A model generated the notes under the pieces. It saw only the letters and a program-made list of their open reading frames with translations, did no database searches and had not been told where the DNA came from. A program made the translations under genes and the position numbers. Of a stretch of DNA of 64,000 nucleotides, positions 12,400 through 24,374 are shown one piece after another; the first letter of the stretch is position 1; every line of letters begins with the position of its first letter. Source of the DNA: Phoronis australis (Eukaryota > Phoronida > Phoronidae); the NCBI GenBank assembly GCA_002633005.1, contig NMRA01000141.1:2194-66193 (forward strand), read 5' to 3'.

Positions 12400-15300
12400 T
12401 GCCTTTATTTCACTTTCATTTGCAACTGAGGCCATGGCTGTTGTAATGTACAGGCTTTCTATAAATGCGAAGTGCGCGTTTTTATTTGGAGTTGGACCAC
12501 TTTGTACTTACCATTTATTTAGCCATTGTGAAACAGTGTTTGCTGTTCTTTGCTCTGATAAGAAGTGTTTTTTGGACTCAGATTGGTCATCGGTGCTTGA
12601 TACCTTAGTCAGTGTTTAAGATGCTGATATGGGAGCAGAGAACTACTCTTGACCAGATTCTTTAAGTAATGAACAAATTGAGAACAGTGAATGTTATGGC
12701 TAGTTGTCTTTACGGAAAGAAACATCAAAGGTATAATTCATAGGTGTGCAGCTTCCATGTAGCATAGGATTAACTCAAAAGCTTTGAATTTTCAACAAAA
12801 ATACTAGAGGTAACCAGTGAACCAGGTCGTTTAAATTCAACCCTTGGGGTGTGGGGTACAAGCATTAAGTGAGCGTGAACGCTTAAAACAAAAAATTTTT
12901 ACGGCGGAGTGCTGTCACCATTTTTTGCACATAAGTGCCCACGATTATAGAATATACGTGTTTGCATTTTCTTCAGTAAAAAGTGAGTATTTTGGGCCTG
13001 AACCTGGGGCAAGGTGCCGCTGAGATTGAGCATCTGTGTGCCGCAAAGGTTTAACGACTTTTGTACTATGTGGGAACTAAAATTCTCAAACGAGGAGCAT
13101 TCTAAAAGACACTGACACTTCTAATAAAATCTTGATCATATCAATTGTGTGTTGGAGCTACCTCGGGTAAGTTAAACATGGACATTTAAAAGTGAAAGTT
13201 TCGGGGTGGGGGTGGCCGTTAAGCCTGAGGTAGGTACCAAGCTAGCGAAGCACAGTAATACTTTCCCTGCAACAATGCCTGTATAATGTCTGTTAGGGTT
13301 GTCCTCTATCTATCTGGTGATTCATCCAGCTTTGTTCAGTATTTAACTAGAGAGATAAGAAGTTTGATTTCCCTGACTTAGTCAACATGTGAACTATAAC
13401 TGAGGTCTGTGCTATGTTTGGCACCACAAAACAGTTCATCACCTTGTTTCCATATCCCTTTGGGCTTGATAATCGCCATTTAATGGTCAGAGAGTACAGT
13501 AATTTCCTCTCCAAGTTTATCTGCTTGAGTCCCATGTCTCACTTTCCCCAACACAAATTTGACCTGCAGAAACATTTATTTGAGTGTAAGACCTTTAGTG
13601 AAGATTTTATCAGTTAGGGTTACTGCTCTACAATTTCACTCATTCTAAATTTTCGCACACCCAAAATTATTTAACACTGGCCTTACTATATTTCCGGCCA
13701 TTCTACTATTTTCGTAAAATTGTAGAGTGCTTAGCGTATTAGTTGTATCAAGGAGTGACAGAGTGCTGAGACAACATTTGGGCACTCCTCTTTTGAAATC
13801 CTGGATCCGTCTAGATATCAAAACTGAAAGTGATTTGAACTAAAACGGCTATCATGAAATGACTTCTATTCTTTCTCATTTGATGTATTTTTTTAGTCAC
13901 ATTTCAGGTCTCTTCCACTAATACTACAGTATAAAAGATAATTGCTGGTCGACTGGCAAATGTATCAGACATACGCAGGCGGCTCATGTGGGCCCAGTGC
14001 ACTGATCGCCTGCAATGTTTTATATGCTTTATTTAAACATAGTTAAAACTGAGCTGAGGAACTAAAGACCTGGTTCAAGGGTGTAGCAGTGTCCCCTAGT
14101 GGGACTCACTTGAACGATCACGACCTTCAGTAAATGAAGTGAACACATATCCCACTTGGCCACATTGCCTCCTCTAACTACAGGTAGCTTCACATAAGTG
14201 TCAAAAGTGCTTGCAGATTTTCATGCTTGAAATTAGATTTGCCATCCATGTATGTGTAATTTTAGTATGTTTCTTATAACTTTTCCAAAATTGGATCTAC
14301 GTTCGCTCACTTCAGTAGGATTTATTGATGAACGTGTGAAAAATAACAGCCTCTATCTCATGTGCATGTGTGGTGAAGTAAGGTGTCTGGCTACAAAAAG
14401 TTCTTTAACTAAAATATTTGCTCCAACAATTGGTGCACAACTGTCAAAGGACGATGTTTAGCTCATCCATGGTGTGTAGCTGAAGCCACAGCTAACAATT
14501 CTTCCTTGGAATTGGACTCGAAGTACAACCACTAGTTGGATAGTTTCCCATTGTGGCATGGCTCAGTTATGACTAGGCATTTTGTGAATAACCTACTGAG
14601 ATCAAGTTCCCACACTGAACATATTGGGGGTATATTCTGCCACTTCCGTATCTGCCTGCAAAAGTCATTAAAACACAACTTTACTTTGAGGAAACACGAA
14701 CTTTGATATATTGAGGGTGTTTCCACTCTGTGTACTTTTGAAGACCACCTGCCTCCCTCCACTACAGCCTACAGGATGCAGAAATGTTACGTAGCTATGA
14801 ATGTCTGGCCTTTCTGTGACCATACATTTTTGCACAGCATCATACCACTAGTTGGCTAAAACGCTTGCAGTTTTGCTAGTAGTAAAAACCTAGGTAATAA
14901 AATGGCTACTGGTGAATTCAGTTAGGTAAACTGTAAATGTTTTCCCCTGTACTATAAGCAATAGCATGACATGGTGCGGCACGTCCCTATTTTCAGTTTT
15001 GGCAAGGTTCTCAGTCAGGTTTACTTTTTTTAAAATCTTTAATCTTGTATTGATAAACTTTTTGTACATTGACAGAATCCAAAATAGGTCAAAGTACCCG
15101 TTATGTTTGCCTCCTTATCTTGTTTTGTGTTGATTCAGGGAAATATTCACCTACTGAGCTTGTTCCATTTTTACACCAAAAGAATAAGAAATAAGAACAA
15201 CTGTGCAATTATTTATCTTGTTTGCTAGGAAAAGCTCAGTGCTTTTCAAACATTATTCAAGATTTGGCATCGGACATGACGTGTCTGCATTTTGAGAACC

Positions 15301-16250
15301 AATTTCATGCCTGTTATTCAGTGGAGAAAACTTGGTTCTTAAAATTGGGGCAGTTATATGTGACCATTACCAGAGAATTTAAACATGGCTCAAGATTTCA
15401 AACATTACACAGAACTTTTCAAACATGGTGCTGTGGCGTGGTTGAATATATATGTAAGGGTAATACTGATACTTAGTACATGGCCTACAGCAGTGATCTG
15501 TTTCCACTGAGCTGTGGAATTCCGATTGTGTGTTTTGTTGTCAGTCAGGCCATGGCTTCAAACATATTTGTTCCAGCTGTGTGATACTAGCTACAGAAGA
15601 TCCCTGTGATCCAGCCACCTGGGGCTGGTTTAATACTGTCTGGTATGTCCCATATTAGCTCACACTCAGTTTTTTTAGATGGGATATTGTCTAACAATTA
15701 AATTTGCATAAGAAATCCCATTTGGGATACTTGCATAGCTAGAGATGGAGGTTAACCACTACCCACATCTCTCGACAAATGGTGTCTTTCACTGGTGTTT
15801 TCATTACAAAAATAGAATCACAAATATCAGTTGTAATGATAATTGTGTGGTTTTCTCTCTCTTTATTTCATTCGTTTGGACTGTGTTTACTATCAGCCAT
15901 GTTTATTTCGTTTGCCAAATTGAGGTCAACTTTTCACTACCAGGGGACAGTATAATGTAGACATGAAGTGTTAGAATTCTTCATTTTGTTCATATTTTTG
16001 GGGATTCACAGCAAGGTTAGGTTTTCAAAAAACGAAAAAAATCCAGTTATTTCCANAAATAAATTATTGTCATACACAATAAGTGACTTTACAGTCAAGC
16101 TGATGATTCGAAAATAAGCACATGTATATGATATCAACTCACACAAATTAAAACTTGTTAAATGCATTTATCATTATTTTTGACATTTGTCACTTTATTT
16201 TGATATCAACCGTTAGGGTTTATTTTTCATTACTCATCTCTATTTATAGC
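12400..16250. other. No gene seen
   Basis: Intron- or intergenic-like sequence with short ORFs on both strands, none with a recognisable product or paired splice sites. A single n at 16056 marks another assembly seam, here without an obvious duplicated flank. Confidence 0.45.
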
Positions 16251-16529
16251 CCCAAGCGTCTACTTTTGTATTCATACATTTCTCTATGTGACACCTGATT
16301 GGTCAGCCATATTTCCTTTGTTCAGTTCAACGTGGTCTAGCTCATTCAGCCACCTACCTCGCCATCTACAAGACCTACGTTCGTTCTCTGCATTTTTTCT
16401 ACATTTTTCTTTTTCTTTTTGACCTTTGATCCCTTACTCCATTCAGTTGCAACGTTCTATCACTTTTCGTTCTTCCGATTCACTTCTCTCGTCCTACATC
16501 ATTTCAAGGTAAGTCTTGGTTTTGGTTTT

Positions 16530-17215
16530 GGTTTTGATTTTAGCCCTCTGTTTTCACTCACGTTCTACCTCATGTCGTTCCATGTGCTCATCCTTGGCAG
16601 TTCTTACGTTTGTTGGCTGGACAACTTCATGTCCGACCTTCCCGAGTCCCGCTACCTCCACAACTATGACTTCCGCCCTTCCCGGGTCACCATTTCATCC
16701 CTGGGCATCTCGGGCGGTACCCTTCTCGCCAGCCCCAAGTCCATCCAACCGGCCACTCGTTCACCTCTGGACCTCGTTTTTCTCCAGATTGGCGGGAATA
16801 ACCTCCACTCCACCTCCATCGACTCCCATGCTTTGGCTTCACACCTCATTTCTTTCGCCCGTTTTTTGTTAATTGCCTACACGTCCGCCGTGTCTTAGTA
16901 GGGCTGGCGTTTCACCGATTACACGCTGGGAGGCACTTTCGTTATTGATTTCTCGCCTTCAACTCATTCCTTAAATCCCTCCTGTCTCACCAGCCCCACA
17001 TTTATTTTTGGATTCACAAGGGAAATTTCTAGGCTAACCCCAACCACCTCTACCGCCCAGACGGAGTACACTTTAACCACTCAGGCCTCCATAAACATAC
17101 TTTCAGCATGCGCATAGCCATCAGTCACCACATACGCCAACTGAGCCCTCTCACCCCTCTAGTCCTAACCCCCATCCCTCACGCCCCTTCCTTTCATTCC
17201 AGGCATTTATTGTAA
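16530..17215 (+). pseudogene. SGNH/GDSL-hydrolase ORF of a transposable element, broken
   Basis: SGNH hydrolases are serine esterases; related domains occur in ORFs of some animal transposons, where the role is unclear. From about 16572 the frame reads FHVLILGSSYVCWL (block I; the catalytic serine position is GSSY), then SLGISGGTLL, then LDLVFLQIGGNNL (block III-like). After a frame change near 16870 another frame gives PHIYFWIHKGNF and then LYRPDGVHFNHSGLHKH near 17055, which matches the C-terminal block with the catalytic Asp and His. In-frame stops and the frameshift make it a pseudogene. The pyrimidine-rich base composition differs from the AT-rich flanks. The first part of the plus-strand frame, from 16419, precedes the conserved blocks and may not be coding. 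Confidence 0.6.
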
Positions 17216-17274
17216 CTGTAATTGGTTTTTGTTATAGCCTGGACTTCTACCTGACACCTCGTTCTAAATATTCA

Positions 17275-17690
17275 CATTTCGACGGTTTACCTACAGGGGG
17301 CCTTATAATGCCCTGTTATAATAATCTCTACTTTCAGCAGTGTTTTTTCGATGAAGTTCTTTCATGACTCATGGTATTATTGATATCTCCATATTCACCT
17401 CCTCTCCAATTTCTTCTCTTTTGGCAGTTTGCCCTCTGGGGGCTTATCCCCTGCCTACAATACATTATTTCGGTGGTTACTTGGAGGTTTTTCTTTCTTA
17501 GTTTCTGGCTTAAGTAGCCCCTTAGTTATCTCTCTCTCCCTCCAGGGGCTTGTACCCCTTGTTTCTTATCATATTTTATAATACCACGTTCACTCAATCC
17601 CATTTCGGCGGTTTGCCTGCAAGGGGCCTTACAATACCCTGTTCTAACCACTACTTTCGGCGGTGTTTCCCCCGACTAGGTTCTGACTTT
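17275..17690 (+). repeat. Degenerate GGCGGTTTGCC / GGGGCCTTACAAT repeats behind the SGNH ORF
   Basis: A motif of the type CGGTTTGCCTRCARGGGGCC followed by TTAYAATRCCCTGTT occurs near 17282 and again near 17605. Weaker relatives lie near 17425 (GGCAGTTTGCCCTCTGGGGGC) and 17535. The spacing is irregular, so this is a decayed cluster, probably the spacer between two ORFs of the same element. Confidence 0.5.
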
Positions 17691-17820
17691 CCTCTTAGGA
17701 TTATTATATCCCCTTTATTTCCCATTTTTACTTATGTCCTGTTGCTGGTTGTCCCCGTCCCAGGGTCGCCATCCTAGTTTTCTCCCCAGTAGTCTACTCA
17801 GTATGTTTTTCTTTTCCAGC

Positions 17821-17922
17821 ATGGCACCCAAGAAATCCACCAGATCATCAACACAAAAATCTTCAAGTCCTTTCGTGCGGCCTCCACCAGCAACAAGGCA
17901 TGTTTGGTCAGAATTTTTTTAA
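17821..17922 (+). pseudogene. Possible start of a second ORF of the SGNH element
   Basis: ATGGCACCCAAGAAATCC opens a short frame encoding a K/S/T-rich, proline-containing N terminus (MAPKKSTRSSTQKSSSPF). It stops after 33 codons at a run of T and A. It sits downstream of the SGNH relic on the same strand, with similar base composition, where a second transposon ORF would be expected. Similarity ends abruptly at about 17925, so the element is 3' truncated. No recombinase or other domain is present. Confidence 0.35.
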
Positions 17923-17992
17923 AAAAATTTGGACTCCCAGTTTTGAAATCGTATTTCAACATCTTTGGGTTGCTTTTTATATATTGTCTGAG

Positions 17993-18036
17993 GTATCACA
18001 TATAAGCAGGAAGAGATAACCAGGAAGGGACAACTA
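17993..18036 (+). repeat. 44-bp repeat, inverted partner at 21617-21658
   Basis: The segment containing GGAAGAGATAACCAGGAAGG matches the reverse complement of 21617-21658 with only a few differences. The flanks of both copies show weaker similarity. It could be the end of a dispersed element family or a TIR pair about 3.65 kb apart. Confidence 0.55.
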
Positions 18037-18669
18037 GCTAAACCGCCGTTTTTGGTCTCTTTCCCCGGACTAATATCAGGAGTTAAGTTTCATTTAAAAG
18101 AAAACAGATGATTTGATCAGAGAGAATAAAGCTTTTTCTATAGAAAGATGTCAAAAAACTCACTTTTCAACTTTAAACAGTGGTGTAATTGTACTTTGAA
18201 AATATCGACTTCAGCGCACGCAATCGCAATTTCCCACACGCAGTCACGGGTATTTAAGCTTTTCCGTCGATGTATAGATGGCGCAGTAGTCAAGTACTCC
18301 CTCATTTGCATATCAAATTTGCATGTGGGAGTTCTGACTCTCGTCAGTTTAGTTGTTGTCGAGCGCTTGAGTGCATAAAGCGGTGACCTCCCGCTGAGAG
18401 CACGCGCTGATGAAGATACCACAGCTAACTCGATCGCTTCGTAATCAGGAGGTGAAAACACTCTCATGACCGCAGTTCTGAATTCCAGCTAAGCAAGCCC
18501 TATTTCGAGGAGCGGATTGAATTGTTTTCGTCCCCAGACTGTAGATTGCAGAGAAGATTAGAATGAGGTCAACATCGAACTATCTGCGGCTACCTATCGT
18601 GTTGACAAAAGTTTGAAGTGTCAGAAACGTAGACGGAGCGCGCGGGATGTCTATGGTTCCTGTTCTTCT

Positions 18670-18985
18670 TCAGTTGACAAAAACATTGCTATCAGCATAA
18701 AGAATGACCGTGGGAAATTCATTTTGAGCTGGACACCTGTATCCAAGAATAAATATTAATACTCTGTAAGATCTCACCCTCCGCGTTTCGTTTCTTTGAC
18801 GTTGTTTGAGGTTGCGGTATCGTGAAACAACGCCGTCGGGTGAGAGAAGTTGCACTGAATAACTGAAATTCGCTGCAGTTCTTTCCTTTAGAATGCCCGG
18901 ACTCAACTGTGCCATTTTCTTGGCAAATCTCTTGCCTGCCGAAATTTTTCTGAGCATTGAAGGCATCGGCCTTCTCCTGTGCCAA
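18670..18985 (-). other. Two overlapping minus-strand frames, unrecognised
   Basis: Frames of 98 and 88 codons overlap here downstream of the minus-strand ORF at 19018-19407. One is basic and Q/R-rich. Neither was recognised, and at most one could be coding. They may be 3' parts of the same damaged element or gene. Confidence 0.15.
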
Positions 18986-19017
18986 TCAACCTTTTATCTA
19001 CTACAGAAACGTTATGC

Positions 19018-19407
19018 CTAATTTTCTACCATTTTAGCACACTTTGTGACTCTGCTACAGTTAGCACTGCCATAATCGTATTTCTTAATTCCGCCACAGT
19101 ATGCATACCTGGAAGTTAGTTTTACTAAGTGTTTTTCCAAATTAAGCCACAACAGTTGTTCATCATTAAATGCCTCAGATTCCTCGACGCCATGGACATT
19201 TCCGTCAACACAAAACGCAGTGCCACCCTTGCCATTCTTAAAAATTCGTATATATTTGCTATAATTGCTTCGAATGACTGGCAGTAACCGTGGCTGGAAT
19301 GTCGGCAGCTTCGCGACTAAGTCTACAGCAAACTCCTGTTGAAATTCTTCATACTTCAAAATTCTTGTTTGCAGCAGGTGCTGATAACTGCCGTCAATGG
19401 TTTTCAT
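19018..19407 (-). CDS. Hypothetical protein or exon, 129 codons
   Basis: An open frame starting MKTIDGSYQHLLQTRILKY contains a cysteine-bearing C-terminal part (YAYCGGIKKYDYGSANCS). Composition is mixed and globular-looking. Upstream on the same strand, AAGATGGCCAGTGAAAAT is followed by GTAAGG, and TTTCTAG ends just before the frame. A short first exon and a ~50-bp intron would keep phase 0, but that intron is very short. No family was recognised and no transposon domain is visible. It could be a lineage-specific gene, an exon or a TE relic. Confidence 0.3.
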   Translation of the reverse strand: MKTIDGSYQHLLQTRILKYEEFQQEFAVDLVAKLPTFQPRLLPVIRSNYSKYIRIFKNGKGGTAFCVDGNVHGVEESEAFNDEQLLWLNLEKHLVKLTSRYAYCGGIKKYDYGSANCSRVTKCAKMVEN

Positions 19408-20063
19408 AATAAGAGACTAGAAATCCGAGTTGTCACACACGCCCACTGGCCTGGTGCTGCCTTACATTTTCACTGGCCATCTTGCTACAGTCGACTTGCG
19501 CAATAGCCGAATTAGTGTCCACATTTGTGGTCACGTGCCGGGTACAGGCCCATGAGACAAGTTGCAGCAACAAATTCAGTACGAATCCATAAACCCTTTT
19601 ACACACACAATTAAATGCGCAAAACTGCTCCTGTATTTCTTAAACCTTTAATTTAATGCTCAAGCTATACAACGAGTGCGTGTTGAAACACAACATTGAC
19701 CTTGGACCAAAGATGGACTCCTTGCATCAGGACCTTAGTAAGCGGGGGGAGGGCGAGTGCCACCCCAAATAATTGCATGCCTCAGGGTTAAACCATGGCA
19801 ACCGACAAAGGTGTGCGGCTGGGGAAACACAAAAAAAAAGACTTCGAATACTGATCAGAAAGAAAACTCAAGATAACTTTGACAACTCGGTATCAGTGTA
19901 AGGTTTACCATTTAAGGGCACTGGCCAAGACAATTGTTGTTAGGGTCTCCGTTTTTGCAGCATAGGTCGTCTAAGCGCTCTTGAAAATGTGCACTTAATC
20001 ATTCATGCATGTATTTCGAAAATTCGAGAAATTTTGTAAAACAAAAATTTTGCGGAGCGTATT

Positions 20064-20626
20064 AAAGGAGCATGCCACCCAAAAACCAACCTAATTTGTA
20101 TCAATTTAGATCGAGTTAAAGTTCCACTCCATAACGGCATGTACGGTTGCGTTACCTGATGTGTTGAAATTATCCAATGACGTAATTGGTTTCACACGCA
20201 GTCTGTTCAGCAGTTCAAAACACGGGTTACTGGTGTCAGCTTATCGCTTGAATTCATCGTTTTACACCAATAAATCATCAAACTTCGATGTAAAGCCCTT
20301 AAAAATACACAAAGTTCTTATAAAAACTTGTTGTTTTATTTCGCTGTTACGTATTTATTGGTATTTGGACACGGCCGTAGCCTACAACGGCACGGCAGGC
20401 CAATAAGGTCCGTAGCAGGAGTTTTGGGTCTGTTTGGAGATAAATTTGAAGTATTTTTCGGTGAGATACAGACAGGAGAACCTAATCTGTGTTGTTTAGA
20501 ATTGTGATTTTTTGAGTTCTAAACACGCAAAAGCGCTCGTTATCCTGGCCAGTGGCTCGGAGCCCCATCAGGCCCGTCGCGGCCGGCCGGATTGACTCGT
20601 TATCCCGACCAGTGGCTCGGAAACTG
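20064..20626 (+). repeat. Dispersed repeat beginning AAAGGAGCATGCCACCC, copy 1
   Basis: About 560 bp that match, in reverse orientation, 37160-37712. The 5' end is AAAGGAGCATGCCACCC. The 3' part holds two tandem ~60-bp units built on CTCGTTATCCTGGCCAGTGG. No coding frame is conserved. The partner interrupts a Gypsy RT, so this is a mobile or transposed sequence. It looks like a non-autonomous element or SINE-like repeat. Confidence 0.75.
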
Positions 20627-21310
20627 ATCATACATCACGAACATAAACCGCGAATTCAGGTTCCGCTTTGTCCACAGCACCGTCAGCATGCGCGCACCCA
20701 GCCTTCAATATGGGGGGGGCTCGAATTTCTGACGTTGTGGACCTTTTGGTAACAAAAAAGCGGGTGAACTAAAAAAAAAAACGGGGCACCACTGTAGAGT
20801 ATAGGCCAAGGATTTCAAGATCATATCTTTCAAAAAAATCTTCAGGAAATGACCGTGTTAAAATGAGCTTTTCCCGAAACTGGCTCAAGACAAAACGACC
20901 TTGGAGGCAGATCACGAGTATAGGTTCAAGTTAAGCCGCACGTTTCAAATGAATCATAGCGGAGCTGACCGGCAGCGACTAGCATAAGTTCGTCGAATTG
21001 CGCATGCATGGATCAGACTTCCCGGCGACTCGGACGCCACGACACCGGCCACCGTGGCGGGCGGGAGCAGCTAGTCTTGACTAACCTGCTTCTAAATCTG
21101 GATTTTGACAAAGTCCACGCTTACACACATGAAAAGCGCATCCATATACAATTAAATGTATTTTCATGTGAAACCATTCAATGTTCTTTAAACATTGACT
21201 TGTGTGAGTTCTTAATTTTCTTAGATCTGTCCAATCAGGTAGAACTGCGTTTCAACTCATTCACTACTGCTGTGTAGGCACCTGAGGGTTCAAATATTGG
21301 AAGTTCGCGT

Positions 21311-21340
21311 CATATGACGTCGTATGACGTTATATGATGT
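21311..21340. promoter_or_regulatory. Triple TATGACGT (CRE-like) decamer
   Basis: Three 10-bp units in a row carry TATGACGT, TATGACGT and the diverged TATGATGT; the first also gives the palindrome TGACGTCG. An ATTTGCATATAAG octamer/TATA-like stretch follows at about 21356. Several CREB/ATF-type half sites on one helical face suggest a regulatory cluster, but no gene start was identified nearby. Confidence 0.3.
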
Positions 21341-21616
21341 AGGAGATGCGAGCCTCATTTGCATATAAGTGACATCTGTTGGTTCAAAAAAGAGGATCAT
21401 GCCCGAGTACATGCCTGGGAAGAGGCATCTTTTGGAAGGGTAAAGCATATCATGTTCAAAGCATCCTAATGCCATTAATATGCAGTCTTTGGGGACCAAA
21501 GTGGTGTCATTTTATAGCTACAGAGTTGAGCTTTCAAACACAATGCTTGGATTCCAGATGACTTTAACATTTACTTTTGAAATCACTTTTGAAAACACGT
21601 TAAAATGCGCTAAAAC

Positions 21617-21658
21617 AGTTGTCCCTTCCTGGTTATCTCTTCCTGATATAAGTGATAC
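21617..21658 (-). repeat. Inverted partner of the 17993-18036 repeat
   Basis: Reverse-complement match to 17993-18036 around TTCCTGGTTATCTCTTCC. Confidence 0.55.
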
Positions 21659-21709
21659 ACCAAGTTATGTAGACTTCGACAAAGATCAAAGGTTAAACTC
21701 AAGGTAGAC

Positions 21710-22885
21710 TCGAAAGTAAAAAGTAAAAGTACACCAGCGCTTGACGCTTAAACACCAAGTCACATTTGGCGAAAATTTCAGGTCACCAAAACTGAAAATC
21801 TCAGCGTAATAATTCCGAGGTTTCCATCTGGTATATAAAAGTTTGCCAACCAAATAAGGTCGAATGGCTGTAGCACCACACACTCCTCCAATTTCACACA
21901 TAAAAATGTATGCGTACCTCAATTCTCTAACTCAAGTCCTCCACATAGAATGCAGACAACCACACAAACTGTTAGTACAAATTTTGCCGATCTTGCCCCA
22001 TTTTTACCGAACAATTTATACTTCTGTCTGTTTACTTTCCGTTCTACTTTAAGCATGGTGACAAATGCGCGATTTCACGAAATCAACGGAACATTGTGAA
22101 TCAAAGGTAATAAATCTAGGCAAAGTGTTAGTAATTTAAAGTTTGAAAGTCAACCCAAACTTTGAAAACCAATTTAGAGGGAATTATTGTTACTTTGATA
22201 ATCGCAGTGGTGACACGAAAATTTTTCCCAGGTTGCCAAACACACTCTGAGGTTGCATTGACAACCTGGTTGTCAAATCGAGCACTGTGCAAAATGCAAA
22301 ATTAACCAGAATGGGTATAGTACTTACTGACAGTAGCTACGCAAATCGGACTCGGTGTTTTCTTATCTCTCATCTCGAGCCGCATCCCCTTTTCAACAGG
22401 AATATTCTATCTCAGTCTGCAAAAGATATTACCAATCATTAGGCACTTCTGTCAAAGTTGCACAGTTCAGTAATACTATTTGAGAAAGATAGAGACCTTT
22501 GAGTTCAACACCAATGAAGTGCTGCGGGAAAATTGAGTCCACAGAGGCAGACTGACCTTTTTCAAAGGGGCCTGGGTCAGGGTATATTTGTGAGTAAAGG
22601 GGCTTCAATCTCACCTTTAACATTACATACAACTTCATGCTCCTCAATTATTATCATGAATCAATTTTCAAATACCACGGCTTGTAATTCCTGCATATGA
22701 CCTGCCTGTAGTTTGGTTTAGCCCGTCAACAATAGAATACGATCATAGTACAACCGTCCATCAGTCACATCTCGTCTGTGTGACATTTTTCAATCATCAG
22801 ATAACAGAATATGCAGTGTTGGTCAATGACTTCATGCGAGAATTCTGATGAGTACTTAATTAAAATGTATAATGCACACACATTA
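21710..22885. other. No gene seen
   Basis: AT-rich sequence up to the first N gap, with only short spurious frames. Confidence 0.45.
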
Positions 22886-23370
22886 NNNNNNNNNNNNNNN
22901 NNNNNNNNNNNNNNNNNNNNNNNNNNNNNNNNNNNNNNNNNNNNNNNNNNNNNNNNNNNNNNNNNNNNNNNNNNNNNNNNNNNNNNNNNNNNNNNNNNNN
23001 NNNNNNNNNNNNNNNNNNNNNNNNNNNNNNNNNNNNNNNNNNNNNNNNNNNNNNNNNNNNNNNNNNNNNNNNNNNNNNNNNNNNNNNNNNNNNNNNNNNN
23101 NNNNNNNNNNNNNNNNNNNNNNNNNNNNNNNNNNNNNNNNNNNNNNNNNNNNNNNNNNNNNNNNNNNNNNNNNNNNNNNNNNNNNNNNNNNNNNNNNNNN
23201 NNNNNNNNNNNNNNNNNNNNNNNNNNNNNNNNNNNNNNNNNNNNNNNNNNNNNNNNNNNNNNNNNNNNNNNNNNNNNNNNNNNNNNNNNNNNNNNNNNNN
23301 NNNNNNNNNNNNNNNNNNNNNNNNNNNNNNNNNNNNNNNNNNNNNNNNNNNNNNNNNNNNNNNNNNNNNN
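22886..23370. other. Assembly gap, 485 N
   Basis: Unknown bases. A LINE 3' end abuts the right side, so the gap probably hides repetitive sequence. Confidence 0.99.
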
Positions 23371-23850
23371 GAGTATTTAGGACAATGGAAAGAATGACAA
23401 GATTGAGACAGGTAGGGTATAAAAAGGTTATGTAAATTACAGTCACTTTTTAATATTACGTTTGAAAATATCAATTGAATCAGACCGTTTAATTTCTGGG
23501 CTAAGAGAATTCCATATTGTAGCAGCACCATAGATAAAAGATCTCTTGCCGGTCTCAGTTTTAATTTTTTTTAAAGAAAGATTTCCAGCAACAGAAGAGC
23601 GTGTAGAATATACAGCTTGACTACTATTGAATTTTCGGTTGAGATATGCTGGAGCCAAGCCATTGATACATCTGCACATACAACAGGCAGAGAGATATTT
23701 ATTTCTTTGTTTTACTTTCATAAATCCCAGCTTGGAATACAAATCATCGACCTTGGTGTCCCTAATTCTAGTATCCAAGACAGCCCTTGCGGCTCTATTT
23801 TGGACTACTTGAACTTTGCTGACAAGTGTGTATGCCCCAAACCGGTAAGC
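23371..23850 (-). mobile_element. LINE fragment (CR1/L2-like), C-terminal end of RT ORF
   Basis: On the minus strand the frame reads VQVVQNRAARAVLDT (about 23775-23820) and continues through 23778-23443 with INGLAPAYLNRKF, STRS, KRSFIYGAATIWNSLS and IDIFKRNIKK. This is the typical end of a CR1/L2/Jockey-type ORF2 (QNRAAR, PAYL, SF-GA-LWN-L, FK--LK). A stop and AT-rich 3' UTR follow and run into the N gap. The polymerase core and endonuclease are absent, so it is 5' truncated. Confidence 0.8.
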
Positions 23851-23930
23851 AATGGTTGCCTCTCTTCAAGAAATATCTGATACTTCTATAGCTATTTGGT
23901 TGCCTCTCGTCAAGAAATATGCCTTCTTGA
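23850..23930. repeat. Local duplication of GGTTGCCTCTCnTCAAGAAATAT
   Basis: The 23-bp motif appears at about 23855 and again at about 23899, with one mismatch. Confidence 0.7.
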
Positions 23931-24120
23931 GTAGCTAACAGTATATTTATACTCAAACAGAATAAAGGTGGGTGAGTTAGATCAAAATATAAAACCCACA
24001 AACTTACTCCAAAACAACTGTCGAAACAATGTCATAGAATTCCAACTATGAAATTACGCTTTTGCCAAATATGGTCACAGACAGACAAACCTTTAAGTAA
24101 TTTCTGGTGAATAATAACAA

Positions 24121-24201
24121 GACTATATTGTTGATAGAAATGGCTCACCCCAAAGTTGACCACTATATTGTTGATAGAAAAGGCTCACCCCAAAGTTGAC
24201 C
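24121..24201. repeat. 40-bp tandem duplication
   Basis: ACTATATTGTTGATAGAAA followed by GGCTCACCCCAAAGTTGAC occurs twice in tandem with one mismatch. Confidence 0.9.
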
Positions 24202-24374
24202 AATTCCGGTGAATTTAAAGTTACAGAACTCTACTAACATAACATAAACACATGGTCAAAGACAAATATGCTGATTCATTTACTATGCACTCACAGAAGG
24301 CAATAAATTTCAGTACACAACTAATACCTTTAATTAATTGCACAACAACCACCATATACTTAATTAATACTTCT

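Noticed and set aside
18290-18335. Histone-type promoter from the ATTTGCAT octamer pair
   Set aside because: No histone coding sequence lies nearby on either strand.
22811-23531. Long ORFs across 22886-23370, 42235-42634 and 56358-57197
   Set aside because: They exist only because N bases contain no stop codons.
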